This document shows, in pieces, positions 14,656 through 23,200 of a DNA stretch of 64,000 nt (the stretch's first letter is position 1; every line of letters begins with the position of its first letter). The notes beneath the pieces were generated by a model. That model was given only the letters and a program-made list of their open reading frames with translations. It did no database searches and was not told the DNA's origin. The translations under genes were made by a program, and so were the position numbers. Origin of the DNA: Massilia rhizosphaerae (GTDB lineage: Bacteria; Pseudomonadota; Gammaproteobacteria; Burkholderiales; Burkholderiaceae_D); contig NZ_JADKYX010000001.1 of the NCBI RefSeq assembly GCF_016093545.1, positions 124,001 to 188,000 of the forward strand, read 5' to 3'.

Positions 14656-16107
14656 ATGAACCGCCGCCTCCGTCTTCCCGCCTTGAGTCTGATCGCCTCT
14701 GCCTGCCTGCTGGGCGGCGCGGCGACTGCCGCCAATCCAGGCAATGATCCGGCCGCGCTCGCCAAGGTGCGCGATACGGCGATGCAGAGCGATTACGCCT
14801 ACCAGCGGCTGGAGGACTTGACGGACCTCGTCGGCCCGCGCCTGTCGGGTTCGCCCGGTGCCGCCGCCGCCGTCACCCAGGTCGCCGACGCGTTGCGCAA
14901 GCTGGGCGCCAAGGTCACGCTGCAGCCGGTCAAGGTGCCGCACTGGGTGCGCGGCGAGGAGACGGCGGCGCTCGTCGACTACCATGGCCGGCCGGCCGGC
15001 ATCACGCAAAAGATCGTGCTGACGGCGCTGGGCGGATCGGGCGCGACGCCGGCCGCCGGCATCACGGCGCCCGTGATCATCGTGCGCTCCTTCGAGGAGC
15101 TCAAGGCGCGCGCGGCCGAGGTCAAGGGTCGCATCGTGCTGTTCGACGTGCCGTTCGACCAGCACATGGCGGACCGCGGCCTGGCGGGCACGGCGTACGG
15201 CCAGGCCGTCGCGTTCCGCGGGGCCGGCCCGCGCATGGCGGCCGAGATGGGCGCCGTGGCCGCGCTCGTGCGCGCCGTCGGCGGCGCCGCCTACCGCATC
15301 CCGCACACGGGCTTGACGCTCCTGAAGGACGGCGCCCGCATCCCGGCGGCGGCCGTCACGATCGAGGATGCGCTGCTGATCGACCGCCTGTCCAAGCGCG
15401 GCCCCGTGACGATGCACCTGACCTTGACGCCGCAGATCCTGCCGGACGCGGACAGCTTCAACGTGATCGCCGATTGGCCGGGCACGGACAAGGCCGACGA
15501 GATCGTGCTCGTGTCGGGCCACCTGGATTCCTGGGACCTCGCCACCGGCGCCAACGACGACGGGTCCGGCGTCGTCACCGCGATGGAAGTGATCGACACG
15601 CTGCGCAAGCTGGGCTACCATGCGCGCCGCACGATCCGCGTGGTCGCCTGGATGAACGAGGAGAACGGCGGCCGCGGCGGGCATACCTATGACGCCGTCA
15701 ACAAGAAGGTCGCCGACAAGCATTTTGCCGCGTACGAGGACGACGGCGGTTCCGGCCGTCCGTTCGGCCTGCACGCGGGCATCAGCCTGGCCGGCGAGAA
15801 GCTGCTGGCGCCGCTGCAGGCGGCCTTGACGCCGATCGGCGCGGGCGCGTTCCGCCGCGAGGACGTCGTCGGTTCGGGCGACCTGCACGACCTGGAAGAT
15901 TCCGGCGTGCCGAGCTTCGAGCCGTGGATCGATTCCGCCAACTATTTTAATTATCACCATACCCCCGCCGATACCTTCGATAAGGTGGACCCGGACAACC
16001 TGCGCCGCCACGCCGCCGTGATGGCGACGACGGCCTGGTTCCTGGCCAATCTGGACCAGCCGATCGGCCGCGCCAACGTCGCGACCGAAGCGAAGTCCGC
16101 CAAGTAA
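14656..16107 (+). CDS. Secreted M28-family metallopeptidase (carboxypeptidase Q-like)
   Basis: A 483-residue exported zinc peptidase. Residues 1-26 are a signal peptide ending in ATAA. A protease-associated (PA) domain lies at about 125-250. The M28 catalytic core follows, with the zinc ligands and base visible as SGHLDSWD, GANDDGSG, MNEENGG, and YHHTPADT near the C-terminus. The layout PA domain then M28 matches the CPQ/PGCP group of secreted carboxypeptidases acting on dipeptides. The ATG at 14656 gives a clean signal peptide; a start 45 bases earlier is possible but adds an unlikely leader. It probably degrades peptides in the periplasm or medium. Confidence 0.9.
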   Translation: MNRRLRLPALSLIASACLLGGAATAANPGNDPAALAKVRDTAMQSDYAYQRLEDLTDLVGPRLSGSPGAAAAVTQVADALRKLGAKVTLQPVKVPHWVRGEETAALVDYHGRPAGITQKIVLTALGGSGATPAAGITAPVIIVRSFEELKARAAEVKGRIVLFDVPFDQHMADRGLAGTAYGQAVAFRGAGPRMAAEMGAVAALVRAVGGAAYRIPHTGLTLLKDGARIPAAAVTIEDALLIDRLSKRGPVTMHLTLTPQILPDADSFNVIADWPGTDKADEIVLVSGHLDSWDLATGANDDGSGVVTAMEVIDTLRKLGYHARRTIRVVAWMNEENGGRGGHTYDAVNKKVADKHFAAYEDDGGSGRPFGLHAGISLAGEKLLAPLQAALTPIGAGAFRREDVVGSGDLHDLEDSGVPSFEPWIDSANYFNYHHTPADTFDKVDPDNLRRHAAVMATTAWFLANLDQPIGRANVATEAKSAK

Positions 16108-16121
16108 TACGCTGTCGACGC

Positions 16122-16145
16122 GCGTGACGGGGCCGCCCGTCACGC
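16122..16145. other. Hairpin after the M28 peptidase gene
   Basis: A ten-base perfect stem (GCGTGACGGG / CCCGTCACGC) with a four-base loop lies 15 bases after the stop codon. No T-run follows, so it may be a processing or Rho-assisted end signal rather than an intrinsic terminator. Confidence 0.55.
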
Positions 16146-16266
16146 CAGGCAGTGTCGTCCGACGTGGCAGTCCGTCACGCCGGACCCGCGGCGGCCGGAC
16201 GCGACGTCCGCCGCCGGGTTCCTGTTGCCTTCCCTTGCCGCGCCGACCCGCCGGGGTGCCCGCGCC

Positions 16267-16638
16267 TTATCCGGCGTCGATGCGCCGGATCGCACGCGCG
16301 TGGCCGCGGAACGGCCGGCCGTACACGGTCTGGATGCCGCTGGCAAAGTTCTGGCCCCAGACCAGTTGCGGCCGCGTGTCGTGCGGCTCGTTCGACCAGT
16401 ACCACACGCGATCGAAGCGCTCGCGCAGGTTGGCGAACAGCAGCGCGAGTTCGCGCCGCGTCGGCAGCTCGCCGTCTTGCGCGGCCGCCCACTCGCGCGC
16501 GGCCGGCCAGCTGACGTCGGACGCTTCGTCCGGCAGCAGCACCAGATGGTAGTCGGACTCGCCGTTCTTGCCGAGTATCAGGCCGGCATAGGCTTCGCCT
16601 TCCTTCAACATTTCTTGGATCCTCAGGTAATCACCCAT
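16267..16638 (-). CDS. DUF1566 (Lcl C-terminal-like) domain protein
   Basis: A 123-residue protein, nearly all of it a single domain of the DUF1566 type: an Asp-rich first part with SWPAAREWAA, LPTRRELALLFANL, and VWYWSNEP followed by QTVYGRPFRGHARAIR. Proteins with this domain occur as phage- or surface-associated small proteins and adopt a C-type-lectin-like fold. There is no signal peptide. It is transcribed toward the M28 peptidase gene and has no operon partner. Function is unknown. Confidence 0.75.
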   Translation of the reverse strand: MGDYLRIQEMLKEGEAYAGLILGKNGESDYHLVLLPDEASDVSWPAAREWAAAQDGELPTRRELALLFANLRERFDRVWYWSNEPHDTRPQLVWGQNFASGIQTVYGRPFRGHARAIRRIDAG

Positions 16639-16986
16639 TGCGCAACCCTTTCGTCATGTTTCATGTCTTGCGGTCTCGTATGACCATCGATCGCCGCGCT
16701 TGGTTGCGACGTGCGATACGACCTAGGTCATGACGACGTGCGCGGTAGTCGTTCTCAGCGCTTTCTCCGAGCTTGGGATATGGCAATTGTTAAATACGCG
16801 CCGCCCCATACGCCCGTCTTTCACGCCAAAAGTTTGCAATTGCAAGTCTGTAAGTCGTTGATTCCTTGATGAAATATTGTTTAGTAATTCGTTATTTTGG
16901 GAAATTTATTTTAAAAAAGATTGAACTTAGGCAGTTTCCTAGCCTCAAAGGGTTACCTTCACTCACTTGATGTTAGGAATCTCCAG
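16639..16986. other. 348-base non-coding region, AT-rich toward the beta-helix genes
   Basis: No gene seen. The last 200 bases are clearly AT-rich compared with the flanks (for instance the run around 16900-16920). The final 66 bases form the leader that is duplicated at 20056. The promoters of the DUF1566 gene and of the first beta-helix gene must lie here, but no convincing -35/-10 pair was identified. Confidence 0.6.
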
Positions 16987-16990
16987 ATGA
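16921..16990 (+). repeat. Duplicated leader of the beta-helix genes, copy 1
   Basis: The 66 bases before the ATG match, with few changes, the 67 bases before the third paralogue at 20056-20123, including the shared core CAAAGGGTTA and TTCACTCACTTGATGT. This shows the duplication included the 5' regulatory region. Confidence 0.8.
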
Positions 16991-18150
16991 AAAAACGCGC
17001 TACCTTTGCTTCGAACGTTCGTCTCAACACCCTGCTGTGCTGCAGTGCCGCGGTTCTCCTGGCCGCAGGCGGCAACGCCCTGGCAATGACCACGCCGGCC
17101 ACCACTTATAACTATTATGTGTCGCCGACCGGTTCGGACTCGGCGGCCGGCACGAAGGCCGCGCCGTTCAAGACCCTGGCCCGCGCGGCCAAGTCCGCCA
17201 CCCGCCCGGGCACGACCGTCTGGGTCGCGCCGGGCACCTACGCCGGCGGCATCAAGACGACGGCCAGCGGCACGAGCTCGGCCCGCATCTACTGGGTGTC
17301 GACGACGAAGTGGGGCGCGAAGATCGTTCCGCCGTCCTACTCCTACAACAACAACGCGTGGGACAACCGCGGCAACTACGTGAGCATCATCGGCTTTACC
17401 GTCGACGGCACGTACTCGCACAGCGGCACGAAGTGGACGCACGGCATCTACACGGGCGGTTCGTACGGCATGATCGCCGAGAACCACATCCACCACATCG
17501 CGAAGTCCGTGACCTGCACGAGCGCCGGCGGTTCGGCGATCGGCGTGGACAGCTATTACCACGGCGTGATGACGGACGTGATCAGCAACGTCGTCCACGA
17601 CATCGGTCCGGCCGGTTGCCGGTACGTCCAGGGCATCTATTTCAGCACGTCGGGTTCGATCAAGAACAACCTCGTGTACCGCGTGGGCGCGGTGGCGATC
17701 CACCTGTGGCACGACGCGAACCACGTGACCATCACCAACAACACGGCGACCTCGTCGACCTTCGGCATGGTGGTCGGCGGCGGCAATTTCTATTACACGA
17801 CGGCCGGCGCGAACTACATCTTTGTTGCGAACAACATCGTGTACGACAACGTCTACGGCATCTCGGAACAGGGTGTTACGGGCAAGCAGAATGTCTACAA
17901 GAACAACCTCGTCTACAAGAACTCGACGTACAACATCTCGCTGCGCAATGGTCTCGTGGCCACGGCGACGGTCAGCTCGGATCCCCTGCTCAAGGCTTAC
18001 TCGCGCACGGCGACGACGCCCGACTTCCACCTGACCAGCAGCTCGCCGGCAATCGGCCGCGGCACCGCGACGAATGCCTACCCGACCGACCTGGACGGCA
18101 AGCCCCGTAACTGGTCGACGGGTTTCGACATCGGAGCCTACCAGCACTGA
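16987..18150 (+). CDS. Exported parallel beta-helix protein, paralogue 1
   Basis: A 387-residue protein with an N-terminal signal peptide (residues 1-33, ending in NALA). Residues about 40-70 are a DUF1565-type entry, YYVSPTGSDSAAGT-x-AAPFKTL. Residues about 75-330 form a right-handed parallel beta-helix with regularly spaced N-N-x-V / N-N-I-V turns such as IKNNLVYRVGAVAIHLW and ITNNTATSSTFGM. Such folds carry pectate lyases, polysaccharide epimerases and other surface or carbohydrate-active proteins. Catalytic residues of a specific lyase are not evident. It ends in PRNWSTGFDIGAYQH, a common C-terminal cap. The start is set by the signal peptide and AGGAAT-like ribosome-binding site; a longer frame through the leader is considered unlikely. 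Confidence 0.85.
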   Translation: MKKRATFASNVRLNTLLCCSAAVLLAAGGNALAMTTPATTYNYYVSPTGSDSAAGTKAAPFKTLARAAKSATRPGTTVWVAPGTYAGGIKTTASGTSSARIYWVSTTKWGAKIVPPSYSYNNNAWDNRGNYVSIIGFTVDGTYSHSGTKWTHGIYTGGSYGMIAENHIHHIAKSVTCTSAGGSAIGVDSYYHGVMTDVISNVVHDIGPAGCRYVQGIYFSTSGSIKNNLVYRVGAVAIHLWHDANHVTITNNTATSSTFGMVVGGGNFYYTTAGANYIFVANNIVYDNVYGISEQGVTGKQNVYKNNLVYKNSTYNISLRNGLVATATVSSDPLLKAYSRTATTPDFHLTSSSPAIGRGTATNAYPTDLDGKPRNWSTGFDIGAYQH

Positions 18151-18174
18151 TTCCGCCTTCCTCACTGTAGTCCC

Positions 18175-18220
18175 GGTCCGGCTTGCCGGACCACCCGCGC
18201 CCGCGGCGGCCTGCCGCGGG
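18175..18220. other. Two hairpins after beta-helix paralogue 1
   Basis: GGTCCGG / CCGGACC with a four-base loop (18175-18192), then CCCGCGGC / GCCGCGGG with a five-base loop (18200-18220). No T-run follows; they may slow read-through into paralogue 2. Confidence 0.5.
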
Positions 18221-18304
18221 TTCGCTTCCCAGTGTTGCGCCTGCTAACACCGACGCTGCGGCTCGTGCCCGCGGCAGGGGAACCCACGCACTCAAGGAAT
18301 GTAA

Positions 18305-19909
18305 ATGAAACAACTCAATATCGCGTTCACCACCCGTATCAACGTCCTGCTGTGCAGCAGCGCCGCCGTCCTCCTCGCCGCATGCGGCGGGGCGGGCGAC
18401 GCATCGACGGGCACGCCGGCCCAGACGGCAGCCTATGTCGACACCCATGCCGGCGCCGGACAAACGAATGAGCCGAATGCGGCCGACGCCGGTACGGCGG
18501 CGGCCAGCGGCACGTCGAACGACTTCGCCGTCAGCGGCTACGACACGAACCCGCGCGCCGGCGCCGGGTCGATCAATGGCGCGATCGCCAGCGCGGCCGC
18601 GGCCCAGGCCGGGACGCAGACCCGCCTGCTGGCCAGCGTGACGTCGGTCGATACGTCGAGCGCGGCGTCCCAAGTGACCCAGCTGTACCAAACGCTGCTG
18701 GGCCGTGCGCCGGATGCGGCCGGTCTCGCATACTGGACCCAGGTCATGGCGAACGGCGCGCCGCTCTCCGCCGTCGAAGCGGCCATCCGCGGCAGCGCCG
18801 AATACGCGAGCCTGCATAACACGTCGACCGGCACGGGTTCGACGGTGACGGTGCCTCCGACCACGTACAACTATTATGTGTCGCCGACGGGCTCCGACTC
18901 GGCGGCCGGCACGAAGGCCGCGCCGTTCAAGACGCTGGCCCGCGCCGCCAAGGCCGCGACGAAACCGAGCACGACCGTCTGGGTCGCGCCGGGCACCTAC
19001 GCCGGCGGCATCAAGACGACGGCCAGCGGTACGAGCGCGGCCCGCATCTACTGGGTGTCGACGACGAAGTGGGGCGCGAAGGTCGTTCCGCCTTCGAGCT
19101 CGAGCAACAACAACGCCTGGGACAACCGCGGCAATTACGTGAGCATCATCGGATTCAACGTCGACGGCACGAATTCGGGCAGCGGCACGAAGTGGACGCA
19201 CGGTATCTACACGGGCGGTTCGTACGGCATGATCGCCGACAACCACATCCACCACATCGCGAAGTCCGTGGCTTGCACGAGCGCCGGCGGTTCCGCGATC
19301 GGCGTCGACAGCTACTACCACGGCGTGCTGACGGACGTCGTCAGCAACGTCGTCAACGACATCGGTCCGGCCGGTTGCACGTACGTCCAGGGCATCTATT
19401 TCAGCACGTCGGGCACGATCAAGAACAACCTCGTGTACCGCGTGGGCGCGGTGGCGATCCACCTGTGGCACGACGCCACGAACGTGATCATCACCAACAA
19501 CACGGCGGCCGCGTCGAACTTTGGCATGGTGATCGGCGGCGGCGATTTCTATTTCACGTCGGCCGGCGCGAACAACGTGTTTGTTGCGAACAATATCGTG
19601 TACGACAACAAGTACGGGATCTCGGAGCAGGGCAAGACGGGCAAGCAGAACGTCTACAAGAACAACCTGATCTACAAGAACTCGACGTACAACACGTCGC
19701 TGCGCAATGGTCTCGTGGCCACGGCGACGGTCGGTTCGGATCCGCTGTTCAAGGCCTATTCGCGCACGGCGGCGACGCCCGACTTCCACCTGACCACCAG
19801 CTCGCCGGCAATCGGCCGCGGTATCGCGACGAACGCCTACCCGACCGACCTGGACGGCAAACCGCGTAACGCCACGAGCGGCTACGACATCGGCGCTTAC
19901 CAGCACTGA
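18305..19909 (+). CDS. Lipoprotein with DUF4214 and parallel beta-helix domains, paralogue 2
   Basis: A 534-residue protein. The N-terminus is a lipoprotein signal (lipobox LAAC, Cys27) instead of the plain signal of its neighbours. Residues about 30-105 are a low-complexity Ala/Gly/Thr linker. Residues about 115-170 are a DUF4214 domain (QLYQTLLGRAPDAAGLAYW), often found in extracellular or sugar-associated proteins. From about residue 180 the sequence is a near-copy of the other two beta-helix proteins, from NYYVSPTGSDSAAGT to IGAYQH. The protein is therefore a hybrid: a new N-terminal module on a duplicated beta-helix. It is 155 bases after paralogue 1. It probably sits at the cell surface; the role in capsule or polysaccharide is inferred. 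Confidence 0.85.
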   Translation: MKQLNIAFTTRINVLLCSSAAVLLAACGGAGDASTGTPAQTAAYVDTHAGAGQTNEPNAADAGTAAASGTSNDFAVSGYDTNPRAGAGSINGAIASAAAAQAGTQTRLLASVTSVDTSSAASQVTQLYQTLLGRAPDAAGLAYWTQVMANGAPLSAVEAAIRGSAEYASLHNTSTGTGSTVTVPPTTYNYYVSPTGSDSAAGTKAAPFKTLARAAKAATKPSTTVWVAPGTYAGGIKTTASGTSAARIYWVSTTKWGAKVVPPSSSSNNNAWDNRGNYVSIIGFNVDGTNSGSGTKWTHGIYTGGSYGMIADNHIHHIAKSVACTSAGGSAIGVDSYYHGVLTDVVSNVVNDIGPAGCTYVQGIYFSTSGTIKNNLVYRVGAVAIHLWHDATNVIITNNTAAASNFGMVIGGGDFYFTSAGANNVFVANNIVYDNKYGISEQGKTGKQNVYKNNLIYKNSTYNTSLRNGLVATATVGSDPLFKAYSRTAATPDFHLTTSSPAIGRGIATNAYPTDLDGKPRNATSGYDIGAYQH

Positions 19910-19940
19910 TCGAGCCGTCGTCGCGGCGCTTCGGCGCACG

Positions 19941-19985
19941 GCCCGGCTCGGGAGGACGCGGTCCTTCCCGAACCGGGCCTTTTTC
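19941..19985 (+). terminator. Rho-independent terminator after paralogue 2
   Basis: A long stem of about 17 pairs with one bulge (GCCCGG...ACCGGGC), a short loop and CTTTTTC, 32 bases after the stop codon. Confidence 0.85.
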
Positions 19986-20055
19986 GTTCCTTCGGCCGCC
20001 GAAGACCGCTCATCCTTATCTGTTCATTACCATAGGAAATTTTTTTTAGAAAAGC

Positions 20056-20126
20056 TTGAACTTAGTCAGTTTCCTTGCATCAAAGGGTTATCTTCACTCA
20101 CTTGATGTATGGATCTTTTCTGATGA
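20056..20126 (+). repeat. Duplicated leader of the beta-helix genes, copy 2
   Basis: Near-identical counterpart of the leader at 16921, ending at the ATG of paralogue 3. The preceding bases are also AT-rich (TTTTTTTT at 20040-20047 and AAAAG). Confidence 0.8.
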
Positions 20127-21286
20127 AAAAACTGCTGAATTTTGCTTCGAACGTTCGTCTCAACACTCTGCTGAGCTGCAGCGCCGCGGTGCTGCTGGCC
20201 GCGGGCGGCAACGCCCTGGCCATGACCACGCCGGCCACCACTTATAACTATTATGTGTCGCCGACCGGTTCGGACTCGGCGGCCGGCACGAAGACCGCGC
20301 CGTTCAAGACCCTGGCCCGCGCGGCCAAGGCCGCGACCCAGCCGAGCACGACCGTGTGGGTCGCGCCGGGCACCTACGCCGGCGGCATCAAGACGACGGC
20401 CAGCGGCACGAGCACGGCCCGCATCTACTGGGTGTCGACGACGAAGTGGGGCGCGAAAATCGTTCCGCCGTCCTATTCCTACAACAACAACGCGTGGGAC
20501 AACCGCGGCAACTACGTCAGCATCATCGGCTTCGACGTCGACGGCACCAACTCGCTCAGCGGCACCAAGTGGACGCACGGGATCTACACGGGCGGTTCGT
20601 ACGGCATGATCGCCGAGAACCACGTCCACAACATCGCGAAATCCGTCACCTGCACGAGCGCGGGCGGTTCGGCGATCGGCGTGGACAGCTATTACCACGG
20701 CGTGCTGACGGACGTGATCAGCAACGTCGTCAACGACATCGGCCCGGCCGGTTGCACCTACGTCCAGGGCATCTATTTCAGCACGTCGGGTTCGATCAAG
20801 AACAACCTCGTGTACCGCGTGGGCGCGGTGGCGATCCACCTGTGGCACGACGCGAACCACGTGACCATCACCGACAACACGGCAACCTCGTCGACCTTCG
20901 GCATGGTGATCGGCGGCGGCGACTTCTATTACACGACGGCCGGCGCGAACTACATCTTTGTTGCGAACAACATCGTGTACGACAACGTCTACGGCATCTC
21001 GGAGCAGGGCACGACGGGGACCCAGAATGTGTACAAGAACAATCTCGTGTACAAGAACTCGAAGTACAACATCTCGCTACGCAATGGTCTCGTGGCCACG
21101 GCGACGGTCAGCTCGGATCCCCTGCTCAAGGCTTACTCGCGCACGGCGACGACGCCCGACTTCCACCTGACCAGCAGCTCCCCGGCAATCGGCCGCGGCA
21201 CCGCGACGAATGCCTACCCGACCGACCTGGACGGCAAGCCCCGCAATTCGACGACGGGTTACGACATCGGCGCCTACCAGCACTAA
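20123..21286 (+). CDS. Exported parallel beta-helix protein, paralogue 3
   Basis: A 387-residue protein of exactly the same length as paralogue 1 and nearly the same sequence throughout, with the signal peptide MKKLLNFASNVRLNTLLSCSAAVLL split as in paralogue 1 and the DUF1565 and beta-helix parts conserved. Differences are scattered (for example FDVDGTNSLSG for FTVDGTYSHSG and GTTGTQNV for GVTGKQNV). The duplicated leader precedes it. The equal length argues that copies 1 and 3 are the older pair or have been kept alike by gene conversion, while copy 2 is rearranged. Function as for paralogue 1. Confidence 0.85.
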   Translation: MKKLLNFASNVRLNTLLSCSAAVLLAAGGNALAMTTPATTYNYYVSPTGSDSAAGTKTAPFKTLARAAKAATQPSTTVWVAPGTYAGGIKTTASGTSTARIYWVSTTKWGAKIVPPSYSYNNNAWDNRGNYVSIIGFDVDGTNSLSGTKWTHGIYTGGSYGMIAENHVHNIAKSVTCTSAGGSAIGVDSYYHGVLTDVISNVVNDIGPAGCTYVQGIYFSTSGSIKNNLVYRVGAVAIHLWHDANHVTITDNTATSSTFGMVIGGGDFYYTTAGANYIFVANNIVYDNVYGISEQGTTGTQNVYKNNLVYKNSKYNISLRNGLVATATVSSDPLLKAYSRTATTPDFHLTSSSPAIGRGTATNAYPTDLDGKPRNSTTGYDIGAYQH

Positions 21287-21295
21287 GCCGGCGCG

Positions 21296-21314
21296 GCCCG
21301 GGTTCGTCCCGGGC
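21296..21314. other. Hairpin after paralogue 3
   Basis: GCCCGGG / CCCGGGC with a five-base loop, ten bases after the stop codon and just before the terminator at 21326. Confidence 0.5.
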
Positions 21315-21325
21315 GACGCACACCG

Positions 21326-21359
21326 CGGCCCGCACGCTCCACGCGCGCGGGCCGTTTTT
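21326..21359 (+). terminator. Rho-independent terminator after paralogue 3
   Basis: CGGCCCGC / GCGGGCCG stem with a loop of 13 bases followed by TTTTT. It ends 15 bases before the stop of the convergent yedK gene. Confidence 0.85.
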
Positions 21360-21373
21360 CATTGGAGGCGGCG

Positions 21374-22045
21374 TCAATCGTTCAGGGGCGTCGTGATCCC
21401 GGGCCCCTCCGCGCCGGCCCGGTTCACGGCCGTGCTCACCTTGTACCATTCGAAGGCGTCGGCCGGCACGGCGGCATGGCGCGCCAGTTCGATCGCCTGC
21501 TGGGGCGACAGGTCCGGATCGAGCCACAGCCTGGCGTCTTCCGCATCCAGCACGACGGGGCGGCGGTCGTGGATGTCCAGCATGCCGCCGGACGCGTCGT
21601 CGGTGACGATGACGAAGCCGGCCTCGGCGCGATTCTCTTGAAACGGCCCGAAGTTGGCGACGGCCAGCATGAACAGGGGACGATGGTCCTTGCGGTGGAT
21701 GTGCCAGGGCTGTTTGTGACCCTTTTCTCCCGTCCACTCGTACCAGCCCTCGGCCGGCACGATGCCGCGCCCGTTCTTGACGAGCCGCGACCAGTAACGG
21801 TTCGCCAGCTTTTCCAGGCGCGCATTGATGACAATGGGCACCTTGCCTTCGGCCCATCGCGCGCGATAGCTCCAGAAGACGTCGTCCACGCGATGCTCGC
21901 CGTCCTGCACGTGCATGACGGGCCGATACGAGCCAGGCGCCGCGTTCGGCGTCGGTTTCGATGCGCTGTCGAAGACGGCGTCCGTCCAGCCGATCAGGTT
22001 GGCGTAGTGACGCGCCGTCTGGCTTTGGTCGAATCGTCCACACAT
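21374..22045 (-). CDS. yedK: SRAP-domain protein (abasic-site crosslinking, HMCES/YedK family)
   Basis: A 223-residue protein with the SRAP signature: the N-terminal MCGRF with catalytic Cys2, a conserved NARLE, PAEGWYEW with the glutamate, and a late histidine in DIHDRRPVVL. In the family, Cys2 forms a thiazolidine link to abasic sites in single-stranded DNA and shields them from error-prone repair. The length is normal. No SOS box could be firmly placed upstream. It is convergent with beta-helix paralogue 3. Confidence 0.93.
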   Translation of the reverse strand: MCGRFDQSQTARHYANLIGWTDAVFDSASKPTPNAAPGSYRPVMHVQDGEHRVDDVFWSYRARWAEGKVPIVINARLEKLANRYWSRLVKNGRGIVPAEGWYEWTGEKGHKQPWHIHRKDHRPLFMLAVANFGPFQENRAEAGFVIVTDDASGGMLDIHDRRPVVLDAEDARLWLDPDLSPQQAIELARHAAVPADAFEWYKVSTAVNRAGAEGPGITTPLND

Positions 22046-22285
22046 GGGGGGATGGTAGCGCAGATGGCCGACGACGGCCGTCCGTTAGCGCGGTGCATGC
22101 CGTCGACGCACTCACAGTGGCCGAGGCCTTGCCGAACGGTGCCAAAGTCGCGTATCGTTTCGCAAATGCAACAATTGCACTGCCGGCGATCGATGCCTGC
22201 CTCGTGTCCTGGGTGGCCGGCCCTGTGCCCAGTCCGGTGAGGCGGGCGCTTCCGACATCAATAATCACCTAGTCGAGGACAACAA

Positions 22286-23200
22286 ATGCCTTCACCTTCG
22301 GCCGCCGGCGTCGCCGCGGGCTTTCCCGAGCCGAGCGCCTATCTCAAGAAGCTGACGTTCGGTTTCAACAGCAGGATTCTACAGGCGCGCCTGGACGACA
22401 TCCAGCGGGTGAGCCGTGTAGGCCTGGGCTTCGAATACGTGTTGGACAACGATACCTTTACGTATTCGATGCACCGTTTCGGCGACGACCTGTGGGTGGT
22501 ATTCGTCACGCTCAGGCGCGAGGCGATCCGTCTCGCGCTTGGCGGCAAGGACGGCTGGGAGGCCGAATGGCGCCGTGCGGTGGCATACGGTTACTGGTCG
22601 CTGGCGATGCAGATGGATGCGCGCCGTGCAACCATCGAACGGAATGCGGCCGACGGCGGCGAGAACTGGGGCGCGCCGGGGCTCGAGTGGTTCGGCGGCG
22701 TCGCCGGCGATTGCCTGGCGTTGGGCTGGACCGACTACGCGCGCGATCTCGCCCGGCGCGCCCGCTGGATGGACAGCATGCGCGGCTTCCCCGACGGCGC
22801 GCAAGGGTACCAGCGCGCGACCCAGCGCTTTGTCCTGCGCCTGATCGAAGACGGGAATGGCACGGCAGAAGGCGATGTCGGCGTGCCGGAATTCGACACC
22901 CTGCTGGCGAACTGGCGCTCGGCGCCTGCGGCCGATCTCGCACCCGTGCTCCTGGCCGCGTGCGACCGCCACACGCACCAATGCCGGTCGACGGACACCG
23001 ACATGGAATTCGACCTTCCGTTCGAAGCGTTCTGGTACGACCCCTACGAGATCCTGGCCGTGCTGCGCCTGCGCGCATCCGCGGGCCTGGACAATCCCGC
23101 GCTCGGCCATCCGCTGCTGGACACCCCGCTGGGCCGATTGCAGGGGCCGTCGGCGCCCGTGCTGGACGAGGTGCTGGCGGCGGCGGTGTCCGCATGCTGA
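22286..23200 (+). CDS. Protein of unknown function, first gene of an unusual cassette
   Basis: A 304-residue soluble protein with no signal peptide or membrane helix. It is rich in Trp and Asp/Arg and reads as mostly alpha-helical, with segments such as DYARDLARRARWMDSMRGF and FWYDPYEILAVLRLRASAG; the HPLLDTPLGRL end resembles the C-terminal end of DUF1910/DUF1911-type immunity proteins, but only loosely. It follows 240 bases of non-coding DNA in which nothing was recognised, and overlaps the next gene by seven bases. An immunity or regulatory role is a guess; family unknown. Confidence 0.65.
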   Translation: MPSPSAAGVAAGFPEPSAYLKKLTFGFNSRILQARLDDIQRVSRVGLGFEYVLDNDTFTYSMHRFGDDLWVVFVTLRREAIRLALGGKDGWEAEWRRAVAYGYWSLAMQMDARRATIERNAADGGENWGAPGLEWFGGVAGDCLALGWTDYARDLARRARWMDSMRGFPDGAQGYQRATQRFVLRLIEDGNGTAEGDVGVPEFDTLLANWRSAPAADLAPVLLAACDRHTHQCRSTDTDMEFDLPFEAFWYDPYEILAVLRLRASAGLDNPALGHPLLDTPLGRLQGPSAPVLDEVLAAAVSAC

